The notes beneath the pieces were generated by a model. The model was not told where the DNA came from and searched no databases. It was given only the letters and a program-made list of their open reading frames with translations. A DNA stretch of 64,000 nucleotides from an uncultured Eubacteriales bacterium. Its GTDB lineage: Bacteria > Bacillota > Clostridia > Lachnospirales > Lachnospiraceae. Positions 53,792-61,280 of this stretch are shown here, piece by piece. Each line of letters opens with the position of its first letter. Position 1 is the stretch's first letter. The translations under genes and the position numbers were made by a program. Location: NCBI GenBank assembly GCA_900316755.1, contig ONED01000005.1, positions 1 to 64,000 of the forward strand, written 5' to 3'.

Positions 53792-54383
53792 AGCTGCGCT
53801 TCAACTTCCCGGTGCCTGGCAGACACTGCGCCCTAAGCACCAACAGGGCAGACAGACCGAGCAGTTGCAGGCTCCGGCAGTCCCAAGGCTTTCAGGTTTG
53901 AGCTTTCTGCAAGTCACTTACGTTTCTCTTAGTGTCCAATTTATAAAAAATCATGTGTGCAAAGCCAGCTTTGCAACGCAAAGGACTTCAAAGTTCCCAT
54001 GGGATTCAAAAACTAGGCGAGTAATTTCGGAAAAGACTATGCAGTTGCGTTCGGAGAGATGATTTTAGCAGCGCGTCTAGAACTCGCTTTGCTCAAACAG
54101 TTATCCGCGCTGCTATCTTTTCCTCACCGCAACTGCAAGTCTTTGCACGAAATTGCTCAAAGTTGTTTCACCCCATGGGAACTTTGAAGCCTTGAGTTGC
54201 AAGTTTGCTTTGCACACATGTAAAAGATTCTTGTAAATTGGACACTTAGAGAAACTTGTGGCTGAAGCCTTGCTCAAACCTGGAAGTCTTGGGACTGCCG
54301 GAGTCTGCAACTGCTCGGTCTGTCTGCCCTGTTGGGGCTTAGGGCGCAGCGTCTGCCAGGCACCGGGAAGTTGAAGCGCAACT
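53792..54383. repeat. 592-nt long imperfect inverted repeat
   Basis: Left arm 53792-54075 and right arm 54106-54383 are inverted copies around a 30-base loop. The outer about 110 bases match at roughly 90 percent (for example ttcaacttcccggtgcctgg, gggcagacagaccgagcag), the inner part less. Several differences keep G-T pairing. Mirrored short frames in the arms (53865-54062 plus, 54113-54310 minus) are products of the symmetry, not genes. It fills most of the gap from 53788 to 54412. As RNA it would form a hairpin of about 280 bp; as DNA it may be a multi-copy repeat. Confidence 0.9.
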
Positions 54384-54412
54384 AAAAATATAAAAAAATT
54401 TCAAATTACCTA

Positions 54413-54441
54413 TTGACAAGGCAGAAAATAAGAGCTACAAT
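54413..54441 (+). promoter_or_regulatory. Promoter of the met/cys leader
   Basis: -35 TTGACA (54413-54418), a 17-base spacer and -10 TACAAT (54436-54441), 52 bases before the leader peptide start. Confidence 0.8.
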
Positions 54442-54493
54442 GCTATCAACCTACTAAAAAAGTGGGTATTATCGAAGGGAAGGAGAACAGGTC

Positions 54494-54613
54494 ATGAAGA
54501 AGTTTGATTTGACTGCAAACACGATGATGGAGATGTGTATGTGCATGTGCTGCATGTGCATGGATTTTTGTGTGCAGAATTCCGATAAGTTCTCCATCTC
54601 AGAGATTGCGTAA
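54494..54613 (+). CDS. Met/Cys-rich leader peptide, probable attenuator of metQNI-cysK
   Basis: 39 residues with a strong ribosome site (AAGGAG, 8 bases before ATG). It has 8 Met and 6 Cys, most in the block MMEMCMCMCCMCM (residues 11-23). It stands between a promoter and an intrinsic terminator, upstream of a methionine-type importer and cysteine synthase. Translation of a run of codons for the amino acids the operon supplies is the hallmark of ribosome-stalling attenuation, as in trp and his leaders. When Met- or Cys-tRNA is short, the ribosome would stall in the block and stop the terminator from forming. The peptide is seen; the mechanism is inferred. A metal-binding peptide is the main alternative. 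Confidence 0.75.
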   Translation: MKKFDLTANTMMEMCMCMCCMCMDFCVQNSDKFSISEIA

Positions 54614-54662
54614 GACATCACACTTAGCCTAGGAAAGTAGGGTGCCAGATTTCATTGCTTTG

Positions 54663-54701
54663 AACCGGGAAACTTTATCGAGAGTCTCCCGGTTTATTTT
54701 T
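54663..54701 (+). terminator. Attenuator terminator upstream of metQ
   Basis: 12-position stem with one mismatch (aaccgggaaact, 54663-54674; agtctcccggtt, 54683-54694), 8-base loop, then a T-rich run (54693-54701), only 23 bases before the metQ ATG. No S-box or T-box elements are visible, so the leader peptide is the likely sensor. Confidence 0.8.
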
Positions 54702-54723
54702 ATGACAGGAGGAAAGAAAACAT

Positions 54724-55593
54724 ATGAAAAAAATAATTTCACTTTTATTGATTACAGCATTAACAATTACAGCAGCATTTTCTCTGACCGCTTGCGGCGG
54801 CAGTGAAGGAAAGAGTTCGGATAAGATTACGATTGCCATTCCGAATGACACGACGAATGAAGCGAGAGCACTTTTGCTTCTGGAGGATTTGGGATACATC
54901 AAACTGAAAGATGGCGCCGGCATTACAGCGACTATTCTGGATGTAGAAGAGAATCCTAACAACATTGAATTCAAAGAAGTGGAAGCGGCACAGCTTCCGA
55001 ATGTATTGAAGGACGTGGATTACGCGGTGATAAATTCCAACTATGCGATTGAGGCAAAACTGAACCCGGCAAAGGATGCACTTGGCATTGAAGGTTCTTC
55101 TTCTGCATACGGAAATATTCTTGCAGTAAAAGAGGGAAATGAAGATTCTGATATTATCAAAGCGCTTGTGGCAGCACTGGAAAGTCAGAAGGTAGCTGAT
55201 TTTATTGCATCAGAATATGACGGCGCAGTGGTGTCTGTAGTGGATAATCCGACGGATGGTTATGATTCTACTGTAGATTATGCGGCACTGGCAGGGAAGA
55301 AGGTGTCTGTTGCAGCTTCTCCGACTCCGCATGCAGAGATTCTCGAGGTGGTAAAGGAGATTTTGGCCCAAAAAGATATTACACTTGAGATAAAGGAATT
55401 CACGGATTATGTGCAGCCGAATAACGTGGTGGAAAGCGGAGAAATCGACGCCAACTACTTCCAGCACACACCATATCTGGATGATTTTAATAAGGAAAAT
55501 GGAACCCACATCGTTTCGGTTGCCGCCATCCATGTAGAACCGCTTGGTATCTATGGCGGAAAACAGACATCATTAGATGCGATTCAAAAATAA
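54724..55593 (+). CDS. metQ: Methionine-type ABC transporter substrate-binding lipoprotein
   Basis: 289 residues of the NlpA/MetQ family. Lipoprotein signal MKKIISLLLITALTITAAFS with lipobox L-T-A-C (Cys near 23). Then a two-lobed binding domain (VSVAASPTPHAEIL near 196, LEIKEFTDYVQPNNVVESGE, DANYFQHTPYLDDF, VAAIHVEPLGIYGGK). It captures methionine or related S-compounds and delivers them to MetNI. AGGAGG precedes the start. Confidence 0.92.
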   Translation: MKKIISLLLITALTITAAFSLTACGGSEGKSSDKITIAIPNDTTNEARALLLLEDLGYIKLKDGAGITATILDVEENPNNIEFKEVEAAQLPNVLKDVDYAVINSNYAIEAKLNPAKDALGIEGSSSAYGNILAVKEGNEDSDIIKALVAALESQKVADFIASEYDGAVVSVVDNPTDGYDSTVDYAALAGKKVSVAASPTPHAEILEVVKEILAQKDITLEIKEFTDYVQPNNVVESGEIDANYFQHTPYLDDFNKENGTHIVSVAAIHVEPLGIYGGKQTSLDAIQK

Positions 55594-55608
55594 ACGACGG
55601 AGATTTGT

Positions 55609-56391
55609 ATGATTGAGATAAAAAATGTATGTAAAACATTCCAGACGGCTGATGGCTTGGTGGAGGCGCTGAAAAATGTATCCCTGACGATTCCGGATGG
55701 CGATATCTTTGGAATTATCGGCATGAGTGGTGCGGGAAAGAGCACCCTCGTGCGATGTATCAATATGTTGGAGAGACCGGATGGAGGCACCGTTGAGATA
55801 GACGGTGTGGATTTATCGAAGCTGTCTGATGCAGAACTTCGGAAGGTTCGTCGGGAGACCACCATGATTTTTCAGGGATTTAATCTTCTTATGCAGCGAA
55901 ACTGTTTGAAGAATGTGTGTTTTCCCTTGGAGCTCGCCGGAAAAAGCAAGCCGGAAGCAAAAAGGAGGGCGCTGGAGCTATTGGAACTGGTAGGGCTTGG
56001 CGACAAGGCAAAAGCCTACCCGGCGCAGTTATCCGGAGGGCAGCAGCAGAGAGTTGCCATTGCAAGGGCTTTGGCGACAGAGCCAAAGGTGTTGCTTTGT
56101 GACGAGGCAACCAGTGCTCTTGACCCGACTACGACCAACTCCATTCTGGAACTGATACGCAGTATCAATGAGAAGCTTGGAATTACGGTGGTCATGATTA
56201 CGCATCAGATGAGCGTGGTGGAAAGCATCTGCAGGCATGTTGCAATTTTAGATAACGGTGAGGTCGTGGAGCAGGGCAAGGTGGCAGAGGTGTTTTCGCA
56301 TCCAAAATCCGCGGCTGCACGCCGCATGGTGTTCCCGACAGGGTATTCCGATCCGTCACATGTAGAGGAGGTGGAAAGTCATGTTTCATAA
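55609..56391 (+). CDS. metN: Methionine-type ABC transporter ATP-binding protein, short form
   Basis: 260 residues. Walker A GMSGAGKST (40-48), Q-loop MIFQGFNLLMQ, signature LSGGQQQRVAIARA, Walker B VLLCDEATSALDP and H-loop MITHQM. Typical MetN is about 340 residues with a C-terminal NIL domain that binds methionine and shuts transport. Here the protein ends soon after the ATPase domain, so this feedback part is missing. The end overlaps metI by 11 bases. Confidence 0.9.
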   Translation: MIEIKNVCKTFQTADGLVEALKNVSLTIPDGDIFGIIGMSGAGKSTLVRCINMLERPDGGTVEIDGVDLSKLSDAELRKVRRETTMIFQGFNLLMQRNCLKNVCFPLELAGKSKPEAKRRALELLELVGLGDKAKAYPAQLSGGQQQRVAIARALATEPKVLLCDEATSALDPTTTNSILELIRSINEKLGITVVMITHQMSVVESICRHVAILDNGEVVEQGKVAEVFSHPKSAAARRMVFPTGYSDPSHVEEVESHVS

Positions 56392-57085
56392 CCTATTTTC
56401 TTCAGAGGCACTCATAGAGGCATGGGAGATTATTAAGACCCAGTTTCCGCTTGCTACATGGGAAACCATTTATGTGACGATTTTGGCGACAGTATTTGCG
56501 ATTGTTATCGGATTGCCCCTGGGAGTGCTTTTGGTAGTCGGAGAAAAAGACGGCGTCCTGCCCTTGCCAAAATGGTTTATGCATACATTGAATGTCATCA
56601 TCAATCTACTGCGTTCCGTACCGTTTTTGATTTTGATGATACTGGTGTTCCCGCTGACCCGTGCAATTGTAGGGACCGTGGTGGGAACCGTAGCTTCGAT
56701 TGTGCCACTTGTGATTGCGGCGTTTCCTTTTGTGGCAAGGCTTGCAGAAAGCAGCCTGCGGGAACTCAATCCAAACATTATTGAGATGGCACAGAGCATG
56801 GGAGCTTCTCCCGTACAGATTATTGTGAAGGTAATGATACCGGAAAGCATTCCTTCCCTGATTTCCAATGCAACCATTGCCATTACCACCATTCTCGGGT
56901 ACTCGGCAATGAGTGGAATTATCGGTGGCGGCGGTCTTGGGAAGATTGCGATTAATTACGGCTATTACCGATATAAGTACTTAATTATGCTGGCGGCGGT
57001 GATTTTGTTAATCCTGCTGGTACAAATTTTTCAAAGTATAGGGACCCATTTGGCTGCCAGAACAGACAAAAGATTAAAAAAATAA
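56381..57085 (+). CDS. metI: Methionine-type ABC transporter permease
   Basis: 234 residues with five to six membrane helices and the coupling EAA-like loop ELNPNIIEMAQSMGASPVQIIVKVMIPE (about 130-157). It forms the membrane channel with MetN. Starts inside metN and is followed after 24 bases by cysK, so uptake and Cys synthesis are co-transcribed. Confidence 0.92.
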   Translation: MFHNLFSSEALIEAWEIIKTQFPLATWETIYVTILATVFAIVIGLPLGVLLVVGEKDGVLPLPKWFMHTLNVIINLLRSVPFLILMILVFPLTRAIVGTVVGTVASIVPLVIAAFPFVARLAESSLRELNPNIIEMAQSMGASPVQIIVKVMIPESIPSLISNATIAITTILGYSAMSGIIGGGGLGKIAINYGYYRYKYLIMLAAVILLILLVQIFQSIGTHLAARTDKRLKK

Positions 57086-57109
57086 TTTTTATATAAAGGA
57101 GGCAATGTT

Positions 57110-58042
57110 ATGTCTAACATTTTTACATCTGCCGATCAGTTAATCGGTAAAACACCACTTTTGGAGCTTACACACATTGAGAAAGCATTGGATTTGAAAG
57201 CAAAGGTTCTTGCAAAGCTGGAGTATTTTAACCCGGCGGGGTCTGTGAAAGACCGTATTGCAAAGGCAATGATTGATGAGGCTGAAGCTTCCGGAAAACT
57301 GAAACCGGGTTCTGTGATTATTGAGCCGACCTCCGGAAATACCGGTATCGGTCTTGCAGCAGTGGCTGCGGCAAGAGGTTACCGCATTATCATCGTAATG
57401 CCGGAAACTATGTCCGTGGAGCGCAGACAGCTTATGAAAGCCTATGGTGCCGAACTTGTGTTGACGGAAGGAGCAAAAGGGATGAAGGGTGCCATTGCCA
57501 AAGCGAATGAACTGGCAGAGGAAACACCGAACAGCTTTATCCCGGGACAGTTTGTGAATCCGGCGAACCCGAAGGCTCACAGAGAAACCACCGGACCGGA
57601 AATCTATGCGGATACAGACGGAAAGGTAGACATTTTTGTAGCAGGCGTAGGTACCGGCGGAACGGTAACCGGAGTCGGGGAATATTTGAAATCACAAAAT
57701 CCGGCTGTGAAGATAGTCGCAGTGGAACCTGCTTCTTCTGCCGTACTTTCTACCGGCGTCGCAGGAGCACATAAGATTCAGGGAATCGGAGCAGGATTCG
57801 TTCCGGATGTCTTGAATACAGAAGTGTATGATGAAATCATTACCGTCACGAATGAAGATGCGTTTGCAACAGGTAAGCTGATTGGAAAGAGTGAGGGCGT
57901 TCTCGTGGGCATTTCCTCAGGTGCGGCTGCATGGGCGGCAATCGAGCTTGCAAAATGTCCGGAAAATGAAGGAAAAACAATCGTTGCATTGCTTCCGGAT
58001 ACCGGTGACAGATATCTGTCTACTCCGCTTTTTGCGGAGTAG
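57110..58042 (+). CDS. cysK: Cysteine synthase A (O-acetylserine sulfhydrylase)
   Basis: 310 residues, full length. PLP enzyme that makes cysteine from O-acetylserine and sulfide. PLP Lys in [15 protein letters not shown] (about 37-51), [19 protein letters not shown], phosphate-binding [14 protein letters not shown], and SSGAAAWAA near the end. AAGGAGG is 8 bases before the ATG. The last codons form a perfect hairpin with the stop codon (58020-58042). Last gene of the leader-controlled unit. Confidence 0.96.
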   Translation: MSNIFTSADQLIGKTPLLELTHIEKALDLKAKVLAKLEYFNPAGSVKDRIAKAMIDEAEASGKLKPGSVIIEPTSGNTGIGLAAVAAARGYRIIIVMPETMSVERRQLMKAYGAELVLTEGAKGMKGAIAKANELAEETPNSFIPGQFVNPANPKAHRETTGPEIYADTDGKVDIFVAGVGTGGTVTGVGEYLKSQNPAVKIVAVEPASSAVLSTGVAGAHKIQGIGAGFVPDVLNTEVYDEIITVTNEDAFATGKLIGKSEGVLVGISSGAAAWAAIELAKCPENEGKTIVALLPDTGDRYLSTPLFAE

Positions 58043-58109
58043 TTCTATACACTCTGTGGAGATGCGAAGAAATCGCATTTCTGCAGAGTGTATATTTTGT
58101 TCTTTTTTT
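58020..58109 (+). terminator. Double terminator after cysK
   Basis: First hairpin ctactccgc/gcggagtag (58020-58028, 58034-58042) overlaps the coding end. Second stem atacactctg/cagagtgtat (58047-58056, 58084-58093) is followed by attttgttcttttttt. Confidence 0.8.
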
Positions 58110-58163
58110 GTGCCTTTCTGAATAAACTGGGTTGTAGAGACAAGATAGTAAAGGATGGAGTTT

Positions 58164-58919
58164 ATGGCGCAGTTTATACAATATTTGTACGAGTACGAGA
58201 ATGGGAAAAAGGTACGAAATCTGGGTTTCATGAAAGTAGAAAAACAGATGGATAAAAGCGTAATTCAGATTTACGCAAAACAGATTGATGAAATCAAAGG
58301 CATTTGGTTTCAACGAGAGAACGGGAGCAGATATATGGCGGCGTGGGAGGATAACGCGGAGGATGATGAGACAGAAGCACCTCAGCAAGAGGAATGCCGG
58401 GCAGAGATGCCGCAGAGCGGGGAAACGGTGACAGAAGCGCTACAGCGAGAAGAATACCCGATGGAAACACCGCACATTGAGGAGACTGTGACAAAAGTAC
58501 CACAGCGAGAAGAACGTCCGATGGAAATACCGCGCAGCGAGGAGCGTCCGGGAAAGACGCAGGAACCGGAGGAAGAACCGGAAGAGGAAGTAGATGACTA
58601 CAGTCCTCCAAAATCGTGTCATTGCGAGAAAATCCAGAGACAGGATTTGTCAAGGCTTCCGAGGCGGGAGTGGCGTTTGGCAAATAACAGTTTTTTGCTT
58701 CATGGATTTTACAACTATCATCACCTGCTATACATAGAAGAGGAAGACCGGACATGGATTGGCGTTCCCGGTATCTACCATGAAAAAGAAAAGATGGCGG
58801 CAAATGCCTTTGGATTTACGGAGTTCCGCAGGCGAAATGACCTGGACGTGGAATTATCTCCGGAAGAGCAAAATACATACGATGACTTCGGTTATTGGTG
58901 TCGTCAGGTATCGCGGTGA
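58164..58919 (+). CDS. Unknown protein with charged repeat linker (DUF6128-like)
   Basis: About 251 residues from ATG 58164 (GGATGGAG upstream; an earlier ATG at 58155 lies in that site). N-terminal conserved part AQFIQYLYEYENGKKVRNLGFMKVE (1-60), a Glu/Pro-rich linker (about 75-145) with imperfect repeats of the type EETVTKVPQREERPME, then a C-terminal domain (about 155-251) with PREWRLANNSFLLHGFYNYHHLLY, GIYHEKEKMAANAFGF and FGYWCRQV. No enzyme motif. I recall similar proteins annotated DUF6128 in Lachnospiraceae, with moderate certainty. Confidence 0.6.
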   Translation: MAQFIQYLYEYENGKKVRNLGFMKVEKQMDKSVIQIYAKQIDEIKGIWFQRENGSRYMAAWEDNAEDDETEAPQQEECRAEMPQSGETVTEALQREEYPMETPHIEETVTKVPQREERPMEIPRSEERPGKTQEPEEEPEEEVDDYSPPKSCHCEKIQRQDLSRLPRREWRLANNSFLLHGFYNYHHLLYIEEEDRTWIGVPGIYHEKEKMAANAFGFTEFRRRNDLDVELSPEEQNTYDDFGYWCRQVSR

Positions 58920-59025
58920 CAGAATGATTCTAAATTATACTTGAAAGTATAATAATTTGAAGTATAATCATCTTGATATGAAATATGTCTTTTTTAGGCA
59001 GGATTAAAAAGATGAAGGGGAACAG

Positions 59026-59490
59026 ATGAAAAGTCAGGACGAGAAGTATATGAGAAAGGCCATCCGGCAGGCAAAAAAAGCATATGCGTTGGGAGAAGTG
59101 CCGATTGGGTGTGTGATTGTCTATGAGGGAAAGATAATCGGCAGGGGTTATAACCGCAGAACCATTGATAAGAACGTCATTGCCCATGCGGAAATGATTG
59201 CCATAAGAAAAGCGTGCAAAAAGATGGGAGACTGGCGGCTGGAGGATTGTACCATGTATGTGACTCTGGAGCCCTGCCAGATGTGCTCCGGGGCGATTGT
59301 ACAGTCCCGTATGAAAAAGGTGGTTGTCGGATGCATGAATCCAAAGGCGGGATGTGCAGGCTCCATTTTAAATCTGCTTCAGATGGAGGAATTCAATCAT
59401 CAGGTGGAATTGGAAATCGGGGTACTCGGAGACGAGTGCAGCAGTCTGATGAAGCAGTTTTTTAAAGAATTACGGGAGAAAAAGCAGTAA
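59026..59490 (+). CDS. tadA: tRNA-specific adenosine deaminase
   Basis: 154 residues. Zinc deaminase that changes A34 to inosine in tRNA-Arg(ACG). Active site HAEMIAI (His and proton-shuttle Glu, near 57) and PCQMCSG (two zinc Cys, near 88), plus MRKAIRQAKKAYALGEVPIGCVIV at the start. Normal length. Its last bases overlap the SRP RNA promoter region. AGGGGAA is near the ATG. Confidence 0.95.
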   Translation: MKSQDEKYMRKAIRQAKKAYALGEVPIGCVIVYEGKIIGRGYNRRTIDKNVIAHAEMIAIRKACKKMGDWRLEDCTMYVTLEPCQMCSGAIVQSRMKKVVVGCMNPKAGCAGSILNLLQMEEFNHQVELEIGVLGDECSSLMKQFFKELREKKQ

Positions 59491-59495
59491 TAGCA

Positions 59496-59525
59496 TTGAC
59501 ATTTCCCCAAAAAAAATAGTATAAT
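59496..59525 (+). promoter_or_regulatory. Promoter of the SRP RNA
   Basis: -35 TTGACA (59496-59501), an 18-base spacer and -10 TATAAT (59520-59525), placing the start at about 59532. Confidence 0.85.
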
Positions 59526-59531
59526 AAGTAA

Positions 59532-59793
59532 CCGTGCAGCCGGGGCGTTAGCGGTGCCTTGTACCTACAATCCGCTATAGTAGGGGTGATGTTGCATGGA
59601 GGGCTCTTGCCTGTGGAGCTGCCCTCTGCAAGTGGCGTAGATGTTTGGGTCTCGCGCGACGGAAATCTATGAACCGTGTCAGGTCGGGAACGAAGCAGCA
59701 CTAAGTAGAACCTTCCGGGTGCCGCGAGGGTGCCTGGGCTGAGTCGGCTACAGAGGTAACGTCCATGGACGGAGTTCGAAATGCAACGCACGG
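59532..59793 (+). ncRNA. ffs: Signal recognition particle RNA, large bacterial type
   Basis: About 262 nt. Ends pair (ccgtgc near 59532, gcacgg to 59793). The conserved SRP54-binding hairpin is visible: GTCAGGTC, GGAACGAAGCAGCACTAAG, and the returning strand further on. The length, and an Alu-like 5' part, match the large SRP RNA of Bacillota rather than the short 4.5S form. It follows tadA, a common place in Lachnospiraceae. Confidence 0.9.
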
Positions 59794-59799
59794 AAAAGA

Positions 59800-59851
59800 A
59801 AAGGTGTTATTGCATTATCGGTTGAGAAAACTGCTAATACAATAGCACCTT
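59800..59851 (+). repeat. Direct repeat copy 1 / SRP RNA terminator
   Basis: 52 bases that recur at 61198-61249 with one difference. Each copy folds into a hairpin (aaggtgttattgcatta with taatacaatagcacctt; wobble pairs), suited to stop transcription from the SRP RNA. Here it lies just after the RNA end. Confidence 0.88.
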
Positions 59852-59965
59852 CTATTTATCAAATCAGAAAATGAACTTTTTTAAAAAAGTGATTTGACAA
59901 CTTGATTTTTGGGGCTTTTTGAGTATAATAATGTTATCGGATATATTAAGGAGATGATTCTTGCT

Positions 59966-61192
59966 ATGCTATTCAAAAGAGAAAAGTATTTGAAAAAGAT
60001 CAGACCATTTTATCATGCTGATGATATTATTAAAGTAATCACAGGTGTAAGGCGTTGCGGAAAGTCAAGTCTTATGGAAATGATTGCCGATGAGATAAAA
60101 CAAAACGGAGTTACAGAAGATAACATTATTTATTTAGATCTTGATAAACGCGAGAATCGCAAGATAAAAACGCCGGACCAACTGGAAGCACTGATTGAAT
60201 CGAAAATGAAAAATCAGGGGCTTAATTATCTATTTATTGACGAAGTTCAAAATGTTACCGGTTTTGAGGAGGTCATAAACGGATTCCGTTCTGATGGCGG
60301 CTTTTCAATTTTCATTACGGGTTCAAACTCTTATTTGTTAAGCGGAGAGCTTGTAACAAAATTGACCGGTCGATATCTTGAATTCGAATTGTTTACGCTC
60401 AGCTTTGAAGAATATGAGCAGATCAAACAGTTTTATGGTAAACCAATCGATCCAAACTTAAATGTGGAATTAAATCGTTATATCCTTGAAGGCGGTTTCC
60501 CTAGAACGGTACAAATAGACGACCTTGCCGCCAAAAGAACCTATGTCACCGGAGTCATAAATGAAATCTTTGAAAAGGATATCAGGCGTAGGGTGAAGAT
60601 TAAAGACAAAGCAGCTTTTGATGTGGTCAGAAATTTTGTAATCAATAACTTCGGCACCACCACAAGCATCAAGGGTTTAACCGAATCACTTGAAAAAAGC
60701 GGCATCAGGATCACAAGGGCAACAGTTACAAAGTATATCACGGCGTTGGTTGAAGCAAAAATACTGTATGAATGTAATCGCTTTGATATGAAGTCGAAGA
60801 AAGCACTTGCCGGTGAGAAGAAATATTATCTTGCCGATTTGAGCTTTTACTTTGCTCAGAACACCGACAACAGAATTAACTTCGGTCCCGTTCTTGAAAA
60901 CATTGTATATATCTACTCCCGTAGTCTTGATTATTTGGTCAGCGTGGGAAGAATCGGTAAACTGGAATGTGATTTCATTTTGCGAAATACCGAAAATGAT
61001 TATTCTTATGTTCAGGTAGCATATACAATAATGCAGAGCGAAGAAACGGAAAACCGTGAGTATAAGCCACTTGAAAGTATCAATGATAATTATGTAAAAT
61101 ATGTCGCAACCACCGATTATACACTGCAAAAGCGAAATGGCATCAAACACATTAATTTAATGGAGTTTATAAAAAGTGAATTAAAATTTTGA
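59966..61192 (+). CDS. AAA ATPase with DUF4143 domain
   Basis: About 408 residues from ATG 59966. N-terminal P-loop TGVRRCGKSSLMEMIA (near 25-40), YLDLDKRENRKI, Walker B YLFIDEVQNVTGFEEVI, sensor IFITGSNSYLLSGEL, then TKLTGRYLEFELFTLSFEEYEQ and a C-terminal DUF4143 part with D-F-I-x-R and Q-V-A-Y (nuclease-like core). The family is common in anaerobes, often mobile, function unknown. AAGGAG is 12 bases upstream, and -35 TTGATT with -10 TATAAT (59924) precedes it. The gene sits between the two 52-bp repeats, as if inserted. Confidence 0.85.
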   Translation: MLFKREKYLKKIRPFYHADDIIKVITGVRRCGKSSLMEMIADEIKQNGVTEDNIIYLDLDKRENRKIKTPDQLEALIESKMKNQGLNYLFIDEVQNVTGFEEVINGFRSDGGFSIFITGSNSYLLSGELVTKLTGRYLEFELFTLSFEEYEQIKQFYGKPIDPNLNVELNRYILEGGFPRTVQIDDLAAKRTYVTGVINEIFEKDIRRRVKIKDKAAFDVVRNFVINNFGTTTSIKGLTESLEKSGIRITRATVTKYITALVEAKILYECNRFDMKSKKALAGEKKYYLADLSFYFAQNTDNRINFGPVLENIVYIYSRSLDYLVSVGRIGKLECDFILRNTENDYSYVQVAYTIMQSEETENREYKPLESINDNYVKYVATTDYTLQKRNGIKHINLMEFIKSELKF

Positions 61193-61197
61193 AAAAC

Positions 61198-61249
61198 AAA
61201 GGTGTTATTGCATTATCGGTTGAGAAAACTGCTAATACAATACCACCTT
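61198..61249 (+). repeat. Direct repeat copy 2
   Basis: Second copy of the 52-base repeat, six bases after the ATPase stop. It has the better T-run (cacctttttctg) and so looks like the original SRP RNA terminator, with the ATPase put in front of it. It also ends the ATPase transcript. Confidence 0.88.
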
Positions 61250-61280
61250 TTTCTGAAAGAAAGAGGAACGGAGGTGCGGC

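Noticed and set aside
53865..54310. Two 65-codon frames, plus and minus, in the long inverted repeat
   Set aside because: They are mirror images made by the repeat symmetry, have no ribosome site and match no family.
54442..54723. SAM (S-box) riboswitch or T-box upstream of metQ
   Set aside because: None of the conserved core elements is present; the leader ORF and a plain terminator explain the region better.
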